Assembly: GCF_003688995.1 (NCBI RefSeq) | Contig: NZ_PENI01000021.1 | Coordinates: 1-64,000, forward strand | Direction of reading: 5' to 3' | Origin: Streptomyces shenzhenensis | GTDB lineage: Bacteria; Actinomycetota; Actinomycetes; Streptomycetales; Streptomycetaceae | DNA length: 64,000 nucleotides | In this document: in pieces, positions 17,304-26,138 of the stretch | Layout of the letters: each line of letters starts with the position of its first letter | Position numbering within the stretch: position 1 is the first letter of the stretch | Translations under genes and position numbers: made by a program | Notes under the pieces: model-generated | Database searches by the model: none | What the model saw: only the letters and a program-made list of their open reading frames with translations | What the model was told of the DNA's origin: nothing

Positions 17304-17987
17304 TCAGGCTCTGGAGGGTCGCTGTCTCGGGGAGCTGTCGGCCGCGAGCGGGAGACTGCGCAGTAGCAGAGCGCTCGGCGGAGGCAGGGCCCCGTGGGCC
17401 GCCTCGGCGCGGAACGACTGGAGCAGGTACGCCACCAGGCGCCGGGACGCCGCACGGTCATGCGGCAGCGCGGTGACCAGACCGCAGTGGGACAACAGGG
17501 CCACGGCAAGGTCAGAAGGGTGGAAGTCGGCCCGCAGCGCGCCCGCTTCCTGGGCTCTGCGGACCAGGGTCAGGAGGTCCCGCTCGGCCCGTTTTCGGAC
17601 CCGCGTCTGCTCCACCGCGCTGTCCGGGAAAGCCGCGACGAACGCGGCCGGAAACCCCCGTTCCTCCCGCTGAAGCTCGCAGATCGTCTCGACCAGCCGT
17701 TGGAAGCCCCGCCACGGGTCGGGGTCGGCCAGCGCCTCGGTGAGCGTCCGGTCGCAGGTCTCCATCTGCTGCGCGAACGCGGCCCGCACCAGGGCATCCC
17801 GGGTCGGGAAACGCCGGTACAGCGTCGCCACGCCGACTCCCGCCCGTCGGGCGACGGTCGCCATGGGCGCATCGATCCCATGCTCGGCGAAGACCGCACG
17901 GGCGGCAACGAGGATGCGCCCCCGATTGCGCCGGGCGTCGGCCCGAAGCCCGTCCGGGCCCGCGATCCGAGAAGATTCCCCCACCAC
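17304..17987 (-). CDS. TetR-family regulator
   Basis: A 227-residue TetR regulator. The HTH is ILVAARAVFAEHGIDAPMAT with recognition helix VGVATLYRRFPTRDALV. The C-terminal domain resembles the SbtR/TetR_C-33 type by general layout. It is divergent from the MDR gene at 18089, and the perfect palindrome at 18007-18028 lies 20 bp from its ATG, so autorepression is likely. Confidence 0.88.
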   Translation of the reverse strand: MVGESSRIAGPDGLRADARRNRGRILVAARAVFAEHGIDAPMATVARRAGVGVATLYRRFPTRDALVRAAFAQQMETCDRTLTEALADPDPWRGFQRLVETICELQREERGFPAAFVAAFPDSAVEQTRVRKRAERDLLTLVRRAQEAGALRADFHPSDLAVALLSHCGLVTALPHDRAASRRLVAYLLQSFRAEAAHGALPPPSALLLRSLPLAADSSPRQRPSRA

Positions 17988-18006
17988 TGTCTCTCACCTC
18001 CGGCCT

Positions 18007-18028
18007 AAACGGACGATGTCGTCCGTTT
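18007..18028. promoter_or_regulatory. Perfect TetR operator palindrome
   Basis: A 22-bp site made of AAACGGACGA, TG, TCGTCCGTTT; the arms are perfect reverse complements. The AAACGGAC...GTCCGTTT form is a classical TetR-type operator. It sits between divergent starts 17987 (minus) and 18089 (plus). Confidence 0.8.
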
Positions 18029-18088
18029 CACAGCCTACGCTCGGCGTCCAGATCCCCCGCACGGCCGCTGGTAGTGAAGGTGAGAACG

Positions 18089-19054
18089 ATGAACGACCGC
18101 ACCATGAAAGCAGTACTGTTCGACCGCTTCGGCGGCCCTGAGGTGTTGTACGTGGGCCGGGTGCCACGCCCCGCACCGGCACACGGCGAGGTTCTCGTGC
18201 GGGTGCGCGCGTTCAGCGTCAACGGTGGCGAACTCGCGGTCCGTTCCGGCCGCCTCCGCCTCATCAACGGCCAGAAGTTCCCGCAGCGCGTCGGTTTGGA
18301 CTTCACCGGTGAGGTCGTCGCACTCGGTACCAGCGCGACGGGCGTCGCGGTCGGCGAACCGGTGTGGGGCGTCGTGGGCCGCGCCTCCGGGTTCGGCAGC
18401 GCCGCCGAGTACGTGACCGTGCCGGCCGAGCGGCTCGGCCGGGTCCCGGACGGACTGGACCTGGTGTCCGCCGCCGCGCTGCCGGTGGCAACCACGGCCA
18501 TCACCGCGCTCCGCGACAAGGCCGCGCTGCGCCCTGGTGAACGGCTGCTCGTACGGGGCGCGGCAGGCGGCGTCGGCAACGCCGCTGTCCAGCTCGGGCA
18601 GGCATACGGTGCCGAGGTCACGGCCCTGGCCCGCGCCGCCAACCTCGACTTCGTCCGCACGCTCGGCGCCCACCACGTCGTCGACCACCGGACCGTTCCG
18701 CCGGCGGAACTGGGCCTGTTCGACGTGGTCCTCGACACGGCGGGCACCGACCTGCGGGCCTTCCGGCGCCTGCTGAAACCCGGTGGACGCATGGTCACCA
18801 TCGCCTTCGACCAGACACGGCCCGCCGCCTCGCTCGGCTACATCGCGGCCAGCGCCGTACACGGACGCAGCCGGGTGCGCTTCTTCAGCGGCAACCCCAA
18901 GCGGGCGCTCTTCGACGCCCTCGCCCACGAGGTGGCGGAGGGAAACCTGCGCCCGGTGGTGGACACGATTTTCCCACTGGAGGAGACAGCGGCGGCACAC
19001 CGGGCGCTGGAGGCGGGCGGTGTGCGGGGCAAGTATGTGGTCAGGGTCGACTAG
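18089..19054 (+). CDS. MDR NAD(P)-dependent oxidoreductase
   Basis: A 321-residue MDR protein with FSVNGGELAVRSG in place of the zinc site, GLDFTGEVVALG, and cofactor motif VRGAAGGVGNAAVQLG. Paralogue of the gene at 16271. ATG 18089 has GAAGGTGAG just upstream; the in-frame GTG at 18074 would leave no ribosome site. Repressed, by inference, by the divergent TetR through the palindrome at 18007-18028. Substrate is probably a quinone, enone or other electrophile, judged from family only. Confidence 0.88.
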   Translation: MNDRTMKAVLFDRFGGPEVLYVGRVPRPAPAHGEVLVRVRAFSVNGGELAVRSGRLRLINGQKFPQRVGLDFTGEVVALGTSATGVAVGEPVWGVVGRASGFGSAAEYVTVPAERLGRVPDGLDLVSAAALPVATTAITALRDKAALRPGERLLVRGAAGGVGNAAVQLGQAYGAEVTALARAANLDFVRTLGAHHVVDHRTVPPAELGLFDVVLDTAGTDLRAFRRLLKPGGRMVTIAFDQTRPAASLGYIAASAVHGRSRVRFFSGNPKRALFDALAHEVAEGNLRPVVDTIFPLEETAAAHRALEAGGVRGKYVVRVD

Positions 19055-19111
19055 GGTCCACCTTCGAACAGATCTTGCCCGGAGCAGGAATGACGCGAGT
19101 GGGAAGGCCCC

Positions 19112-19456
19112 TCATCGAGCGGCGACAGCCGTTGCCACGTGTATCGCGGTCAGGAGCAATGGGCCGACGATCATCGTCCACTTTCGGTGGGCGATTCCGA
19201 TTGCGGCATCGCCCACTTGGGCGGCAGCTGCCGCGTACAGGATGACTACGGAGGCCGGACCTGACCACAGCAGCGGTACGACACCGGCCGCGGCCCCCAG
19301 AGGGAGCCCCCTGACGGCGTACATCCAGCCGTAGAACCGTTCACCGCCGGTCGGCGGATCGCTGTCGGTCAGTGCCGCCGGTCGTACGCCACCCACCACG
19401 GCGAAGGCGATACTGGCAACGGCGGCGATGGTGTTGGCCACGAGGAGAAGGGTCAC
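19112..19456 (-). CDS. Small four-helix membrane protein
   Basis: A 114-residue protein with about four hydrophobic segments (LLLVANTIAAVASIAFAVV, RGLPLGAAAGVVPLL, ASVVILYAAAAAQVGDA, IVGPLLLTAIHVATAVA). It resembles DUF4267-type small membrane proteins, though I cannot be sure of the family. Its GTG start overlaps the cupin stop (GTGA, 19453-19456), so it is coupled to the cupin gene. Function unknown. Confidence 0.65.
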   Translation of the reverse strand: MTLLLVANTIAAVASIAFAVVGGVRPAALTDSDPPTGGERFYGWMYAVRGLPLGAAAGVVPLLWSGPASVVILYAAAAAQVGDAAIGIAHRKWTMIVGPLLLTAIHVATAVAAR

Positions 19457-19914
19457 GGAGCGTACTCCGTGGACGGCTCGGTGCCGTACTTCGTCCAAAC
19501 TGCTGCCACGGAGTCGGGTGTCAGCGGCTGCCCCGACTCCACCATGTCCTTGAGGTCGCGGAAGTACTGCACGTACAGATCCGGGGTGAAGGTGTTCAGC
19601 ATGGCCGCGGGTTCATCGCTCACGTTGGCGAAGGTGTGCGGTGCACCCGGCGGAACCATGACCCACGTGCCGGCGCCGGCATCGTAGTCGGTCTGCCCCA
19701 CGGTGAACCGCACGTTGCCCGAGAGCACGTAGAAGCCTTCGTCGTGCTGGGCATGGCGGTGCTGCGGCGGGCCGGGAGTGTGGGGAGGAATGGTGATCTC
19801 ACCTATCCCCAGGCGGTGGTTGGTGCTGCTGCCGTCCTCAAGGATGCGGATCTGCGACGGCCCGTTGACGAAGAGCTCGCCATCGCCCGGACCGACGATC
19901 GACACCTCGACCAT
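19453..19914 (-). CDS. Cupin-domain protein
   Basis: A 153-residue single-cupin protein. The metal motif 1 is HRHAQHDEGFYVLSG (His, His, Glu and Gly at cupin spacing) and motif 2 is PPGAPHTFANVS. Proteins of this type are often quercetin-dioxygenase-like or isomerase-like, but the reaction cannot be told. It heads a two-gene minus-strand unit with the small membrane protein and is divergent from a TetR gene at 20058. Confidence 0.85.
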   Translation of the reverse strand: MVEVSIVGPGDGELFVNGPSQIRILEDGSSTNHRLGIGEITIPPHTPGPPQHRHAQHDEGFYVLSGNVRFTVGQTDYDAGAGTWVMVPPGAPHTFANVSDEPAAMLNTFTPDLYVQYFRDLKDMVESGQPLTPDSVAAVWTKYGTEPSTEYAP

Positions 19915-19967
19915 GAAGCCTCCTGTGACTGGTAGTTGACCGTGGCCAGGACTCTAGGACCATCCAC

Positions 19968-19985
19968 TCCACTCGTGCAAGTGGA
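19968..19985. promoter_or_regulatory. Candidate TetR operator
   Basis: TCCACT (19968-19973) and AGTGGA (19980-19985) form an inverted repeat in the gap between the cupin gene and the divergent TetR gene. Confidence 0.45.
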
Positions 19986-20057
19986 CTCTCATGAAGAAGG
20001 TCATCCCTCATCGTGAGAGCTGTGCTGTACACTGCTGGACAGCGAAGGAGGATGATC

Positions 20058-20666
20058 ATGGACGGGCAGGGTCGCCCACGCCAGCGCACCAACCAGATGG
20101 AACGCACCAGGTCCGCGATCGTCGCGGCCGCCCGTGCTCTTGCGGACAGCGGCTCGGAGATCAAGATGTCGGTGATTGCGGCCGAAGCACGAGTCTCCGA
20201 AGCAACCCTCTACCGGTACTTTCCCGACCTCGTCTCGCTTCTGCGCGCCGCCGTCCCGGTGGAGGACCAGGTCGAGGTTCTCCGATCGATGACGGACAGC
20301 GACGACCCGGTCGAACGGATCGGCCAGGCCGCGGAAGTCCTCGGCCGGGCCGTGCTGCGCAGACAAGGTGCCGTCCGGGCCCTCATCGCTGCGACCGTCG
20401 CGAAACCGTCTTCCGCCAAGAGCCGTCCCGCCCATCGCTTCGCGCTCATCGAGTACGCACTTGCCCCCTGGATCGACCGGGAGGGCCTCGCGGGACGTGC
20501 GGACATCGAACAACTGGTCCGCGACCTCGCCGTCGTCATCAGCGCGGAGTCGCTTTTCACTCTGATCGACCTGTGCGACCTGCCACCCGACTCTGCGATC
20601 ACCAGCCTCGTGACCACCGCACGCAGAATCACCGCGACAGCAGTCGCGGACGCCTCCGCAGCCTAG
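20058..20666 (+). CDS. TetR-family regulator
   Basis: A 202-residue TetR regulator. HTH: RSAIVAAARALADSGSEIKM with recognition helix VSEATLYRYFPDLVSLL. The box GAAGGAGG (20044-20051) has proper spacing to ATG 20058; ATG 20052 is too close. Divergent from the cupin/membrane pair, which it likely represses. Confidence 0.87.
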   Translation: MDGQGRPRQRTNQMERTRSAIVAAARALADSGSEIKMSVIAAEARVSEATLYRYFPDLVSLLRAAVPVEDQVEVLRSMTDSDDPVERIGQAAEVLGRAVLRRQGAVRALIAATVAKPSSAKSRPAHRFALIEYALAPWIDREGLAGRADIEQLVRDLAVVISAESLFTLIDLCDLPPDSAITSLVTTARRITATAVADASAA

Positions 20667-20816
20667 GTCTGCCTGCGGCTGGAACGTGGATCCGACCGCA
20701 TGACGGCCGTGGGTCACAGCCACTCGTTGGTGGCTGCACACCTGCCCTCTACCTCGCGCCGGCCAACGGCTGTTCCTCAGGCGGCGTCAAGATCTCGGCG
20801 TCGTAAAGCGCTGCGT

Positions 20817-20835
20817 TGCCCCTGCTCTGGGGGCA
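20817..20835. promoter_or_regulatory. Candidate MerR operator
   Basis: TGCCCC (20817-20822) and GGGGCA (20830-20835) form an inverted repeat 50 bp before the MerR start, consistent with autoregulation. A TTGCCC at 20816 could be the -35 element; I see no good -10. Confidence 0.4.
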
Positions 20836-20887
20836 TAGGTTGTGTTTCCACTGGGGCGTAGCACCGAGACCGGAAGGGCCGAACGTC

Positions 20888-21637
20888 ATGGCGTGGAGCA
20901 CGCAGCAGCTTGCCGATCTCGCCGGTACCACCGTCAAAACGGTGCGTCACTATCACCGGATCGGCCTGCTCGACGAACCCGCACGCGCCTCGAACGGCTA
21001 CAAGCAGTACAAGCCGGCTCATCTCGTCCGATTACTTCAGATCAAGCGCATGAGTAGCCTTGGTGTTTCCCTCTCGCAGATCGGCGCGATGGGACGAGCG
21101 GACGAGAAGCCCGACAAGGCCATCCGTCTCCTGGACGCCGAATTGGCGGACACCATCGAACGCCTGCAGCGGATACGCGCCGAGCTGGCCGTCATCCTCA
21201 AGCACCGGGCGCCGCTCGACACCCCGCCGCCGTTCGGTCCCGTCGCCCACAAGCTGGGCGAGCGAGACCATGCTCTGGTCACCGTCTACTCGCAGGTGTT
21301 CAACGACGACGCCCTCGACGACCTGCGCCAGCTCATCTCGGAACCCGATGACTACGAGGACGAGTTCGAGTCCATCCCCGAGGACGCGGACGACGCGACG
21401 ATCGACGAACTGGCAGGGCATCTTGCCGTGGCGATCCGCGCCCATCAAGACCGATTCCCGTGGATGAGCGACCCGGTAAGCGCCGCGCCACGAGGCAAGC
21501 AGTTCGCCGAGGCCGTGATCGCCCCCGCCGTCGCCGAGCTCTACAACCGGGCCCAGCTCAAAGCCCTCGCCCGGGCCCACGCGCTCAACCAGGAGTTCAG
21601 ATCCACGGCAAGTACTGACGCTGCCGAGCAGCGCTGA
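20888..21637 (+). CDS. MerR-family regulator
   Basis: A 249-residue MerR protein. The N-terminal winged helix is STQQLADLAGTTVKTVRHYH, with the conserved GLLDEPARASNGYKQY wing. A coiled-coil dimerisation helix follows (LDAELADTIERLQRIRAELAV). The long C-terminal domain (about 130-249) is rich in acidic residues and may bind a ligand; it is not a TipAS domain I can recognise. No divergent target is next to it; the nearest downstream gene is the secreted peptidase at 21770. Confidence 0.85.
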   Translation: MAWSTQQLADLAGTTVKTVRHYHRIGLLDEPARASNGYKQYKPAHLVRLLQIKRMSSLGVSLSQIGAMGRADEKPDKAIRLLDAELADTIERLQRIRAELAVILKHRAPLDTPPPFGPVAHKLGERDHALVTVYSQVFNDDALDDLRQLISEPDDYEDEFESIPEDADDATIDELAGHLAVAIRAHQDRFPWMSDPVSAAPRGKQFAEAVIAPAVAELYNRAQLKALARAHALNQEFRSTASTDAAEQR

Positions 21638-21769
21638 GGCTGACGTTCCGGCAGAACAGCCACACCGATTGCGATCTCCACGCTCGTCCGGCTTGACCTG
21701 GCCCCAAGGGCAGAGGTTGCCCTTGATCACGCCAGGAAGCACATCGAGGCCGCATTCGGAGGAATGGTC

Positions 21770-23293
21770 ATGCATCGAAGGCGTGGAGTAAGCCGGGGTC
21801 TGGCCCTGATGGTTGCGATCGGCTTCGCCGGGGCATTGGCGCCGGCGCCGCCCGCGGCCGCCGATCGGGACGACGTAGGTCAGGTGAAGTGGGGCACCTG
21901 TCCGGACGACGTCACGGCCGCGGCGCCGACCCGGAACGTGCAGTGCGGGAGAGTGACGGTGCCGCTGGACTACGACGACCCGGACGGGACGCAGATCGAC
22001 CTCATGGTGTCGCGGCTGGCGAGTGAGCACCCGCAGAAGCGGCGCGGCGTGCTGCTGTTGAACCCGGGCGGTCCGGGCGGGTCCGCGCTGACGATGCCGG
22101 CCGGTCTGGCCGACCTGGGCATCCCGTCAAAAGTCCTCGACACCTATGACCTGATCGGCATGGACACCCGCGGCTTCGGCCATTCGGCGCCGATCGACTG
22201 CAAGTTCACCGTCGGTCAGGACTACATCGGCAATGTCCCGCCGTACGCCGTGGACAACGCAGCCGTGGTCAAGCAGGCCGAGATCGCCAAGGGCGTCGCC
22301 GAGCAGTGCGCGGCCAACGACACCGACGGCCGCATGGCCCACATCACCACCGCCAACACAGCGCGGGACCTGGACCGGATCCGGGCCGCGCTCGGCGAGG
22401 AGAAGGCCAGCTACTTCGGCCTTTCGTACGGGTCGGCGCTGGGCGCCGCGTACGCCTCGATGTTCCCGGACACCACCGACCGGATTCTCATCGACAGCAA
22501 CCTCGGTGACACGTCTCTGGACCGCGCCGGTATCCGTCGGTACGCGCTGGGCATGGAGGAGACGTTTCCCGACTTTGCGAAGTGGGCGGCGGCACGGAAC
22601 GACGCGTACGGGCTCGGACGGACGCCGGAGGAAGTGCGCGACATGTACTTCACGCTGGCCGAGCAGCTCGACGAGAAGCCGGTCTTCGGCATCGACGGCC
22701 GCCTCTTCCGGTTGGCCACCTTCGGTGGCCTCTACGCCGAGCGGAGGTACGGCCAGACGGCGCAGCTCTGGGAAGCGATCAAGGACGCCGACGAGACCGC
22801 GGTCAAGAGGCTGATGGCAGCAACTCCCGGTGCACCGGCGGCAGTCGGCGAGGCGGCGTCGTACTCCAACTCGTGGTCGGTCTTCCTCACGGTGACCTGC
22901 AACGACGTGGAGTGGCCCACCGATGTCCGGGCGTACCAGCGCAGCGTCGCCGCGGACCGAGAGAAGTATCCGCTGTTCGGTGCGGCGACGGCCAACATCC
23001 TGCCGTGCGCGTTCTGGCCGCTCGCGCCGTCCGAGCCGCAGGTCAAGATCAACGATGACGGGCCGACGAACATCCTGATCATGCAGAATCGGCACGACCC
23101 GGTCACGCCGTTGCTCGGTGGACAGCTGTTCCGGAAGAAGTTCACCGATCGCTCACGTCTGGTGACCGTGGACGGAAGCGGTCATGGTGTCTACGTCTAC
23201 GGCGGCAACGCGTGTGCGCTGAACGTCGGCACGGCCTGGCTGGTCGACGGGGCGATGCCGGAGAAGGACGTCAAGTGCCGGGCGTCGGCCTGA
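21770..23293 (+). CDS. Secreted tripeptidyl aminopeptidase-like hydrolase (S33)
   Basis: A 507-residue secreted alpha/beta hydrolase of the Streptomyces Tap/SlpD type, which removes N-terminal peptides from secreted proteins. A Sec-type signal peptide covers residues 1-32 and ends PPAAAD. Catalytic features: oxyanion LLLNPGGPGGS, nucleophile Ser219 in YFGLSYGSALG, Asp in NRHDPVTPL, and His in GSGHGVYVYGG. Four or more Cys in the mature part fit the secreted TAP_C-type domain. GGAGGA (21758-21763) spaces well to ATG 21770 and too closely to ATG 21764. Confidence 0.88.
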   Translation: MHRRRGVSRGLALMVAIGFAGALAPAPPAAADRDDVGQVKWGTCPDDVTAAAPTRNVQCGRVTVPLDYDDPDGTQIDLMVSRLASEHPQKRRGVLLLNPGGPGGSALTMPAGLADLGIPSKVLDTYDLIGMDTRGFGHSAPIDCKFTVGQDYIGNVPPYAVDNAAVVKQAEIAKGVAEQCAANDTDGRMAHITTANTARDLDRIRAALGEEKASYFGLSYGSALGAAYASMFPDTTDRILIDSNLGDTSLDRAGIRRYALGMEETFPDFAKWAAARNDAYGLGRTPEEVRDMYFTLAEQLDEKPVFGIDGRLFRLATFGGLYAERRYGQTAQLWEAIKDADETAVKRLMAATPGAPAAVGEAASYSNSWSVFLTVTCNDVEWPTDVRAYQRSVAADREKYPLFGAATANILPCAFWPLAPSEPQVKINDDGPTNILIMQNRHDPVTPLLGGQLFRKKFTDRSRLVTVDGSGHGVYVYGGNACALNVGTAWLVDGAMPEKDVKCRASA

Positions 23294-23331
23294 ACCTCGG
23301 CCGCGAGGGTCGGCCGCCGCGGACCCGAGGT
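23294..23331. terminator. Hairpin between convergent genes
   Basis: ACCTCGG (23294-23300) pairs with CCGAGGT (23325-23331), with an inner CCGCG/CGCGG stem. It starts at the stop codon of the peptidase gene and faces the convergent gene ending at 23389. No U-tract follows, which is common for actinobacterial terminators. Confidence 0.5.
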
Positions 23332-23388
23332 CCTTCACCTCTTGGCCACCCTCGCTGGTAGATGCCCCACACCTCTGCTGAGCCGCAG

Positions 23389-24324
23389 TCAGCCGAACGG
23401 CCCCGCTTGTCGCAGATGGACCCATGCCTGCACGGGTAGATGATCGCTGGGGGTCAGGCCGTCCTTGGAGAAGATGTTGGTCTCCGTGTGATCGGTCGTG
23501 ACCTTTGGATCGGAGAGGATCCAGTCGATACGGTCGCCGTTCGGTTTGAGTGCCTTGTGCCCTGTGTGCGTGCCGTACTCATTGGCGCGTGTGGCGGCAG
23601 TCTTCCAGGTGTCGACAAGTCCGCTGCGGTTGAGCAGTCTGGTGTATACCTGAGTCTTCTCCGCGGGGGAGTTGAAGTCGCCGGACACCAGAACTGGTTT
23701 GGCGGCGGGGAGTTTGGCGATCCACTTGCCAACGAGGTTGGCACTCTTCAGACGTACGCCGTCGGCGTGCTGTCCCTTTCCGTTGTCGAAGTGGGTGTTG
23801 AGGACGTAGAAGTCGCGGCCGCTGTCTTGCTTGTCCTGGAAGTGGATCCAGGTGGCGGTGCGGATGTGCTTCGCACCCCACGTGTTCGAGCCGACCTTGG
23901 TGGGTGTGGCTGAGAGCCAGAACGTGTTGTGCCCGAGGACCTTCAGACGGCGCTTGTCGAAGAAGATTGCGTTGATAATCCCCTTGTGGCCGCCGTTTTG
24001 GCCCTTACCGATCCAGTCGTAGTTCTCACCGAGGTCGGCGGCAACCTGCTTCACCTGCGTGTAGTCGCCTTCTTGAGTGTTCACGATCTGCGGCTGTGCC
24101 TGCCGCAACATCGCACGCTCGACCGGCCTGCGGTTCTTCCAGCTTGGCCCGGCGGTGCCCCGACCCTCGAGGTTGTACGTCATGATCTGCAGTACCGGCG
24201 AGTCCGCTACGGCACCCGATGCGGGCGGCGCGATCAACGCTGTGCCGACGAGAGGTGCGACGACAGCCGTTGCTAATAAAGATCTCCGGCTGATACGACG
24301 GGTGAAAGGACGTGAACCTTCCAT
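23389..24324 (-). CDS. Secreted endonuclease/exonuclease/phosphatase-family protein
   Basis: A 311-residue secreted EEP-fold hydrolase. The leader TRRISRRSLLATAVVAP is a probable Tat signal ending near residue 38. EEP landmarks follow: MTYNLEGRG (Asn), NTQEGD (Glu), LNTHFDN, SGDFNSPAE (Asp-Phe-Asn), DRIDWIL and SDHLPV (final Asp-His pair). Substrate may be a nucleic acid or a phosphoester/phospholipid. AAGGAG precedes ATG 24324; the frame upstream is not protein-like. Confidence 0.87.
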   Translation of the reverse strand: MEGSRPFTRRISRRSLLATAVVAPLVGTALIAPPASGAVADSPVLQIMTYNLEGRGTAGPSWKNRRPVERAMLRQAQPQIVNTQEGDYTQVKQVAADLGENYDWIGKGQNGGHKGIINAIFFDKRRLKVLGHNTFWLSATPTKVGSNTWGAKHIRTATWIHFQDKQDSGRDFYVLNTHFDNGKGQHADGVRLKSANLVGKWIAKLPAAKPVLVSGDFNSPAEKTQVYTRLLNRSGLVDTWKTAATRANEYGTHTGHKALKPNGDRIDWILSDPKVTTDHTETNIFSKDGLTPSDHLPVQAWVHLRQAGPFG

Positions 24325-24556
24325 GCAAACGCTCCTTGGTCGGCATGATTCTCTTGCAGGAGATCCAGAGGTTACCCGCAACTTGATTTGAATCACGGCT
24401 ATCAAACACCGAGTCACTGTCAAATCCCGTGGATAAGTTGAGGCGGGAGGTGCCCCTGCACATCGGCAGCCACCAAATCTCACCACCACCCACTCCACAC
24501 CGAGAGATCGCGTCGTGTCTGCGTACTCTGCGGTGACCGGAGAGCGTGCCCGGGGA

Positions 24557-25840
24557 TCAGGACTCCGGCGCCGGGAGCGGTTTGTCCAGCAGGAAAGCCC
24601 GCAGGAGCGCGGTGTACAGGCGCGGCTGCGCATGCGCGATGGCGTACCCCGCGCCCTGGACGTGGACCAGCCGGGAGTCCGGCAGGGTCTGGCGGTACTC
24701 CTGGGTGACCTCGGGTTTGACGAAGTCGCACTGGCCGCGCAGGATCAGCGACGGGACATGCACCTTGCGCAGCACGGGACGCGGGTCGGGGAGCTGTTCG
24801 AAGTCCTTGACGGTCATCTGGTTGTTGTAGAAGCCCTGCGGGTTGCTGTGCGCCTCGGTGGGCGCCGCCCCCGCGCACGACGTGGTGTCCTTGCCGAGAA
24901 GAGCCACCTCGTGCATCCAGTGGTCGAGTTCGCGGTCGCCGGCCAGGGCGTGCGCGGCGCGCGGGTTGACGCCGAGGAGCAGGCTCGCGGCGATCAGTCG
25001 GGGCCTGCTGTCCAGGTCGTCGCGCCGGGAACGCTGGGCCGGCGTCAGGTCGTCCCAGGGTTCACCGGCCTTGGCTCCGGGATACTCCCGGCCCCACAGG
25101 GCACCCGGCGACGCGAAGACCGCCTTCGCCACGTGTGAGGCGTGCGCCCGCAGGTACTGGGCGGCCAGGGAGCCGCCCCACGACTGGCCGACCAGGACGA
25201 TCCGGTCCGCGCCGAGGAGCCGGCGGATCGCATCGAGGTCGGCGACCTGACGGGCGACGGTGTAGCCGGTGATGTCGGACAGCCGGGTGGAACGGCCCGC
25301 GCCGACCTGGTCGTAGGAGTAGACGTCGAAACCGTTCGCGGCCAGTTCCCGCCCGCCGGTGGGGATGCCCTCCCCGGGGGTGCCGGGGCCGCCGTGCAGG
25401 AAGATGACGGGGGTCGGCCGGGGCGTGCCGACGGCGGCCGTGTGGACGTAGGCGATACGGGAGCCGGTCGGCAGGTTCCAGAAGCGGACGTCGGACGGGA
25501 CCGGGCCCGCGGCCGGAGTCGGCATCGAGTGGAAGACCGTGGCGGCGGCCAGGGCCGAGACGCCGAGGAGCAGAACGCCCGTGAGGGTGGCCGTGGCCCG
25601 CAGGCCGCCCTTACCGAGCAAGCTGAACGCCGCGCCGCCGAGCAGTGCGGCGACCGCCGCGGCGACGGCGAGACCCGTGGCCACGAGCAGCGGGACGCTC
25701 GCGGTCGCGAACGCCGCTGCGACGAACCCGGCCGCCGCGGCGGCCGGTGTCAGCGCCACGGTGACGGCGAGCAGAAGGCCGCCGCATATGCGACGGGCGA
25801 GCGGGGGAAACGGACCGAACGGGGAAGACCTGAGTGCCAT
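24557..25840 (-). CDS. Membrane-anchored alpha/beta hydrolase, proline-iminopeptidase-like
   Basis: A 427-residue protein. Residues 1-105 hold about three hydrophobic segments; an alpha/beta hydrolase domain follows. The HGGPGTPG oxyanion loop and the elbow VLVGQSWGGSLA are the prolyl-iminopeptidase (S33) pattern. A candidate Asp is in LRGQCDFVKPE and the His in GAGYAIAHAQP. The catalytic domain should lie outside the membrane or at its face. Its promoter region contains the long perfect palindrome at 25919-25964. Confidence 0.83.
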   Translation of the reverse strand: MALRSSPFGPFPPLARRICGGLLLAVTVALTPAAAAAGFVAAAFATASVPLLVATGLAVAAAVAALLGGAAFSLLGKGGLRATATLTGVLLLGVSALAAATVFHSMPTPAAGPVPSDVRFWNLPTGSRIAYVHTAAVGTPRPTPVIFLHGGPGTPGEGIPTGGRELAANGFDVYSYDQVGAGRSTRLSDITGYTVARQVADLDAIRRLLGADRIVLVGQSWGGSLAAQYLRAHASHVAKAVFASPGALWGREYPGAKAGEPWDDLTPAQRSRRDDLDSRPRLIAASLLLGVNPRAAHALAGDRELDHWMHEVALLGKDTTSCAGAAPTEAHSNPQGFYNNQMTVKDFEQLPDPRPVLRKVHVPSLILRGQCDFVKPEVTQEYRQTLPDSRLVHVQGAGYAIAHAQPRLYTALLRAFLLDKPLPAPES

Positions 25841-25918
25841 GACCGCGAGGCTAGGCGCGGGTGCGGGGCCCGGTCGTCAGGCCGCCGGATGACCGTCGGG
25901 CGGCGAAATCCGCAGGTG

Positions 25919-25964
25919 GAGGGGGTGGTGACCCCCGCCGTACGGCGGGGGTCACCACCCCCTC
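25919..25964. repeat. 46-bp perfect palindrome
   Basis: Two 23-bp arms with no loop, centred between 25941 and 25942. The left arm starts GAGGGGGTGGTGACCCCCGC and runs to ...CGT; the right arm is its exact reverse complement. It lies after the response regulator stop (26139, minus) and 79 bp before the hydrolase start (25840, minus). It could be a very strong terminator or an operator. Confidence 0.85.
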
Positions 25965-26138
25965 GGGGAGGACGGCGGGAGATTCCCCAGGGTCCGGCGC
26001 CGGGAGTCCCGGGCGCCGGCATCCTGTGTTGGACGGGTGAGTGAGCGGGCCGACACCTTGTCCCCCAGGCTCCGGTGGACCTCGCTCCACCCGCCGACCA
26101 TGCCGTAGCGCACCGCCCCTGCACTCCCGGCCGATGCT

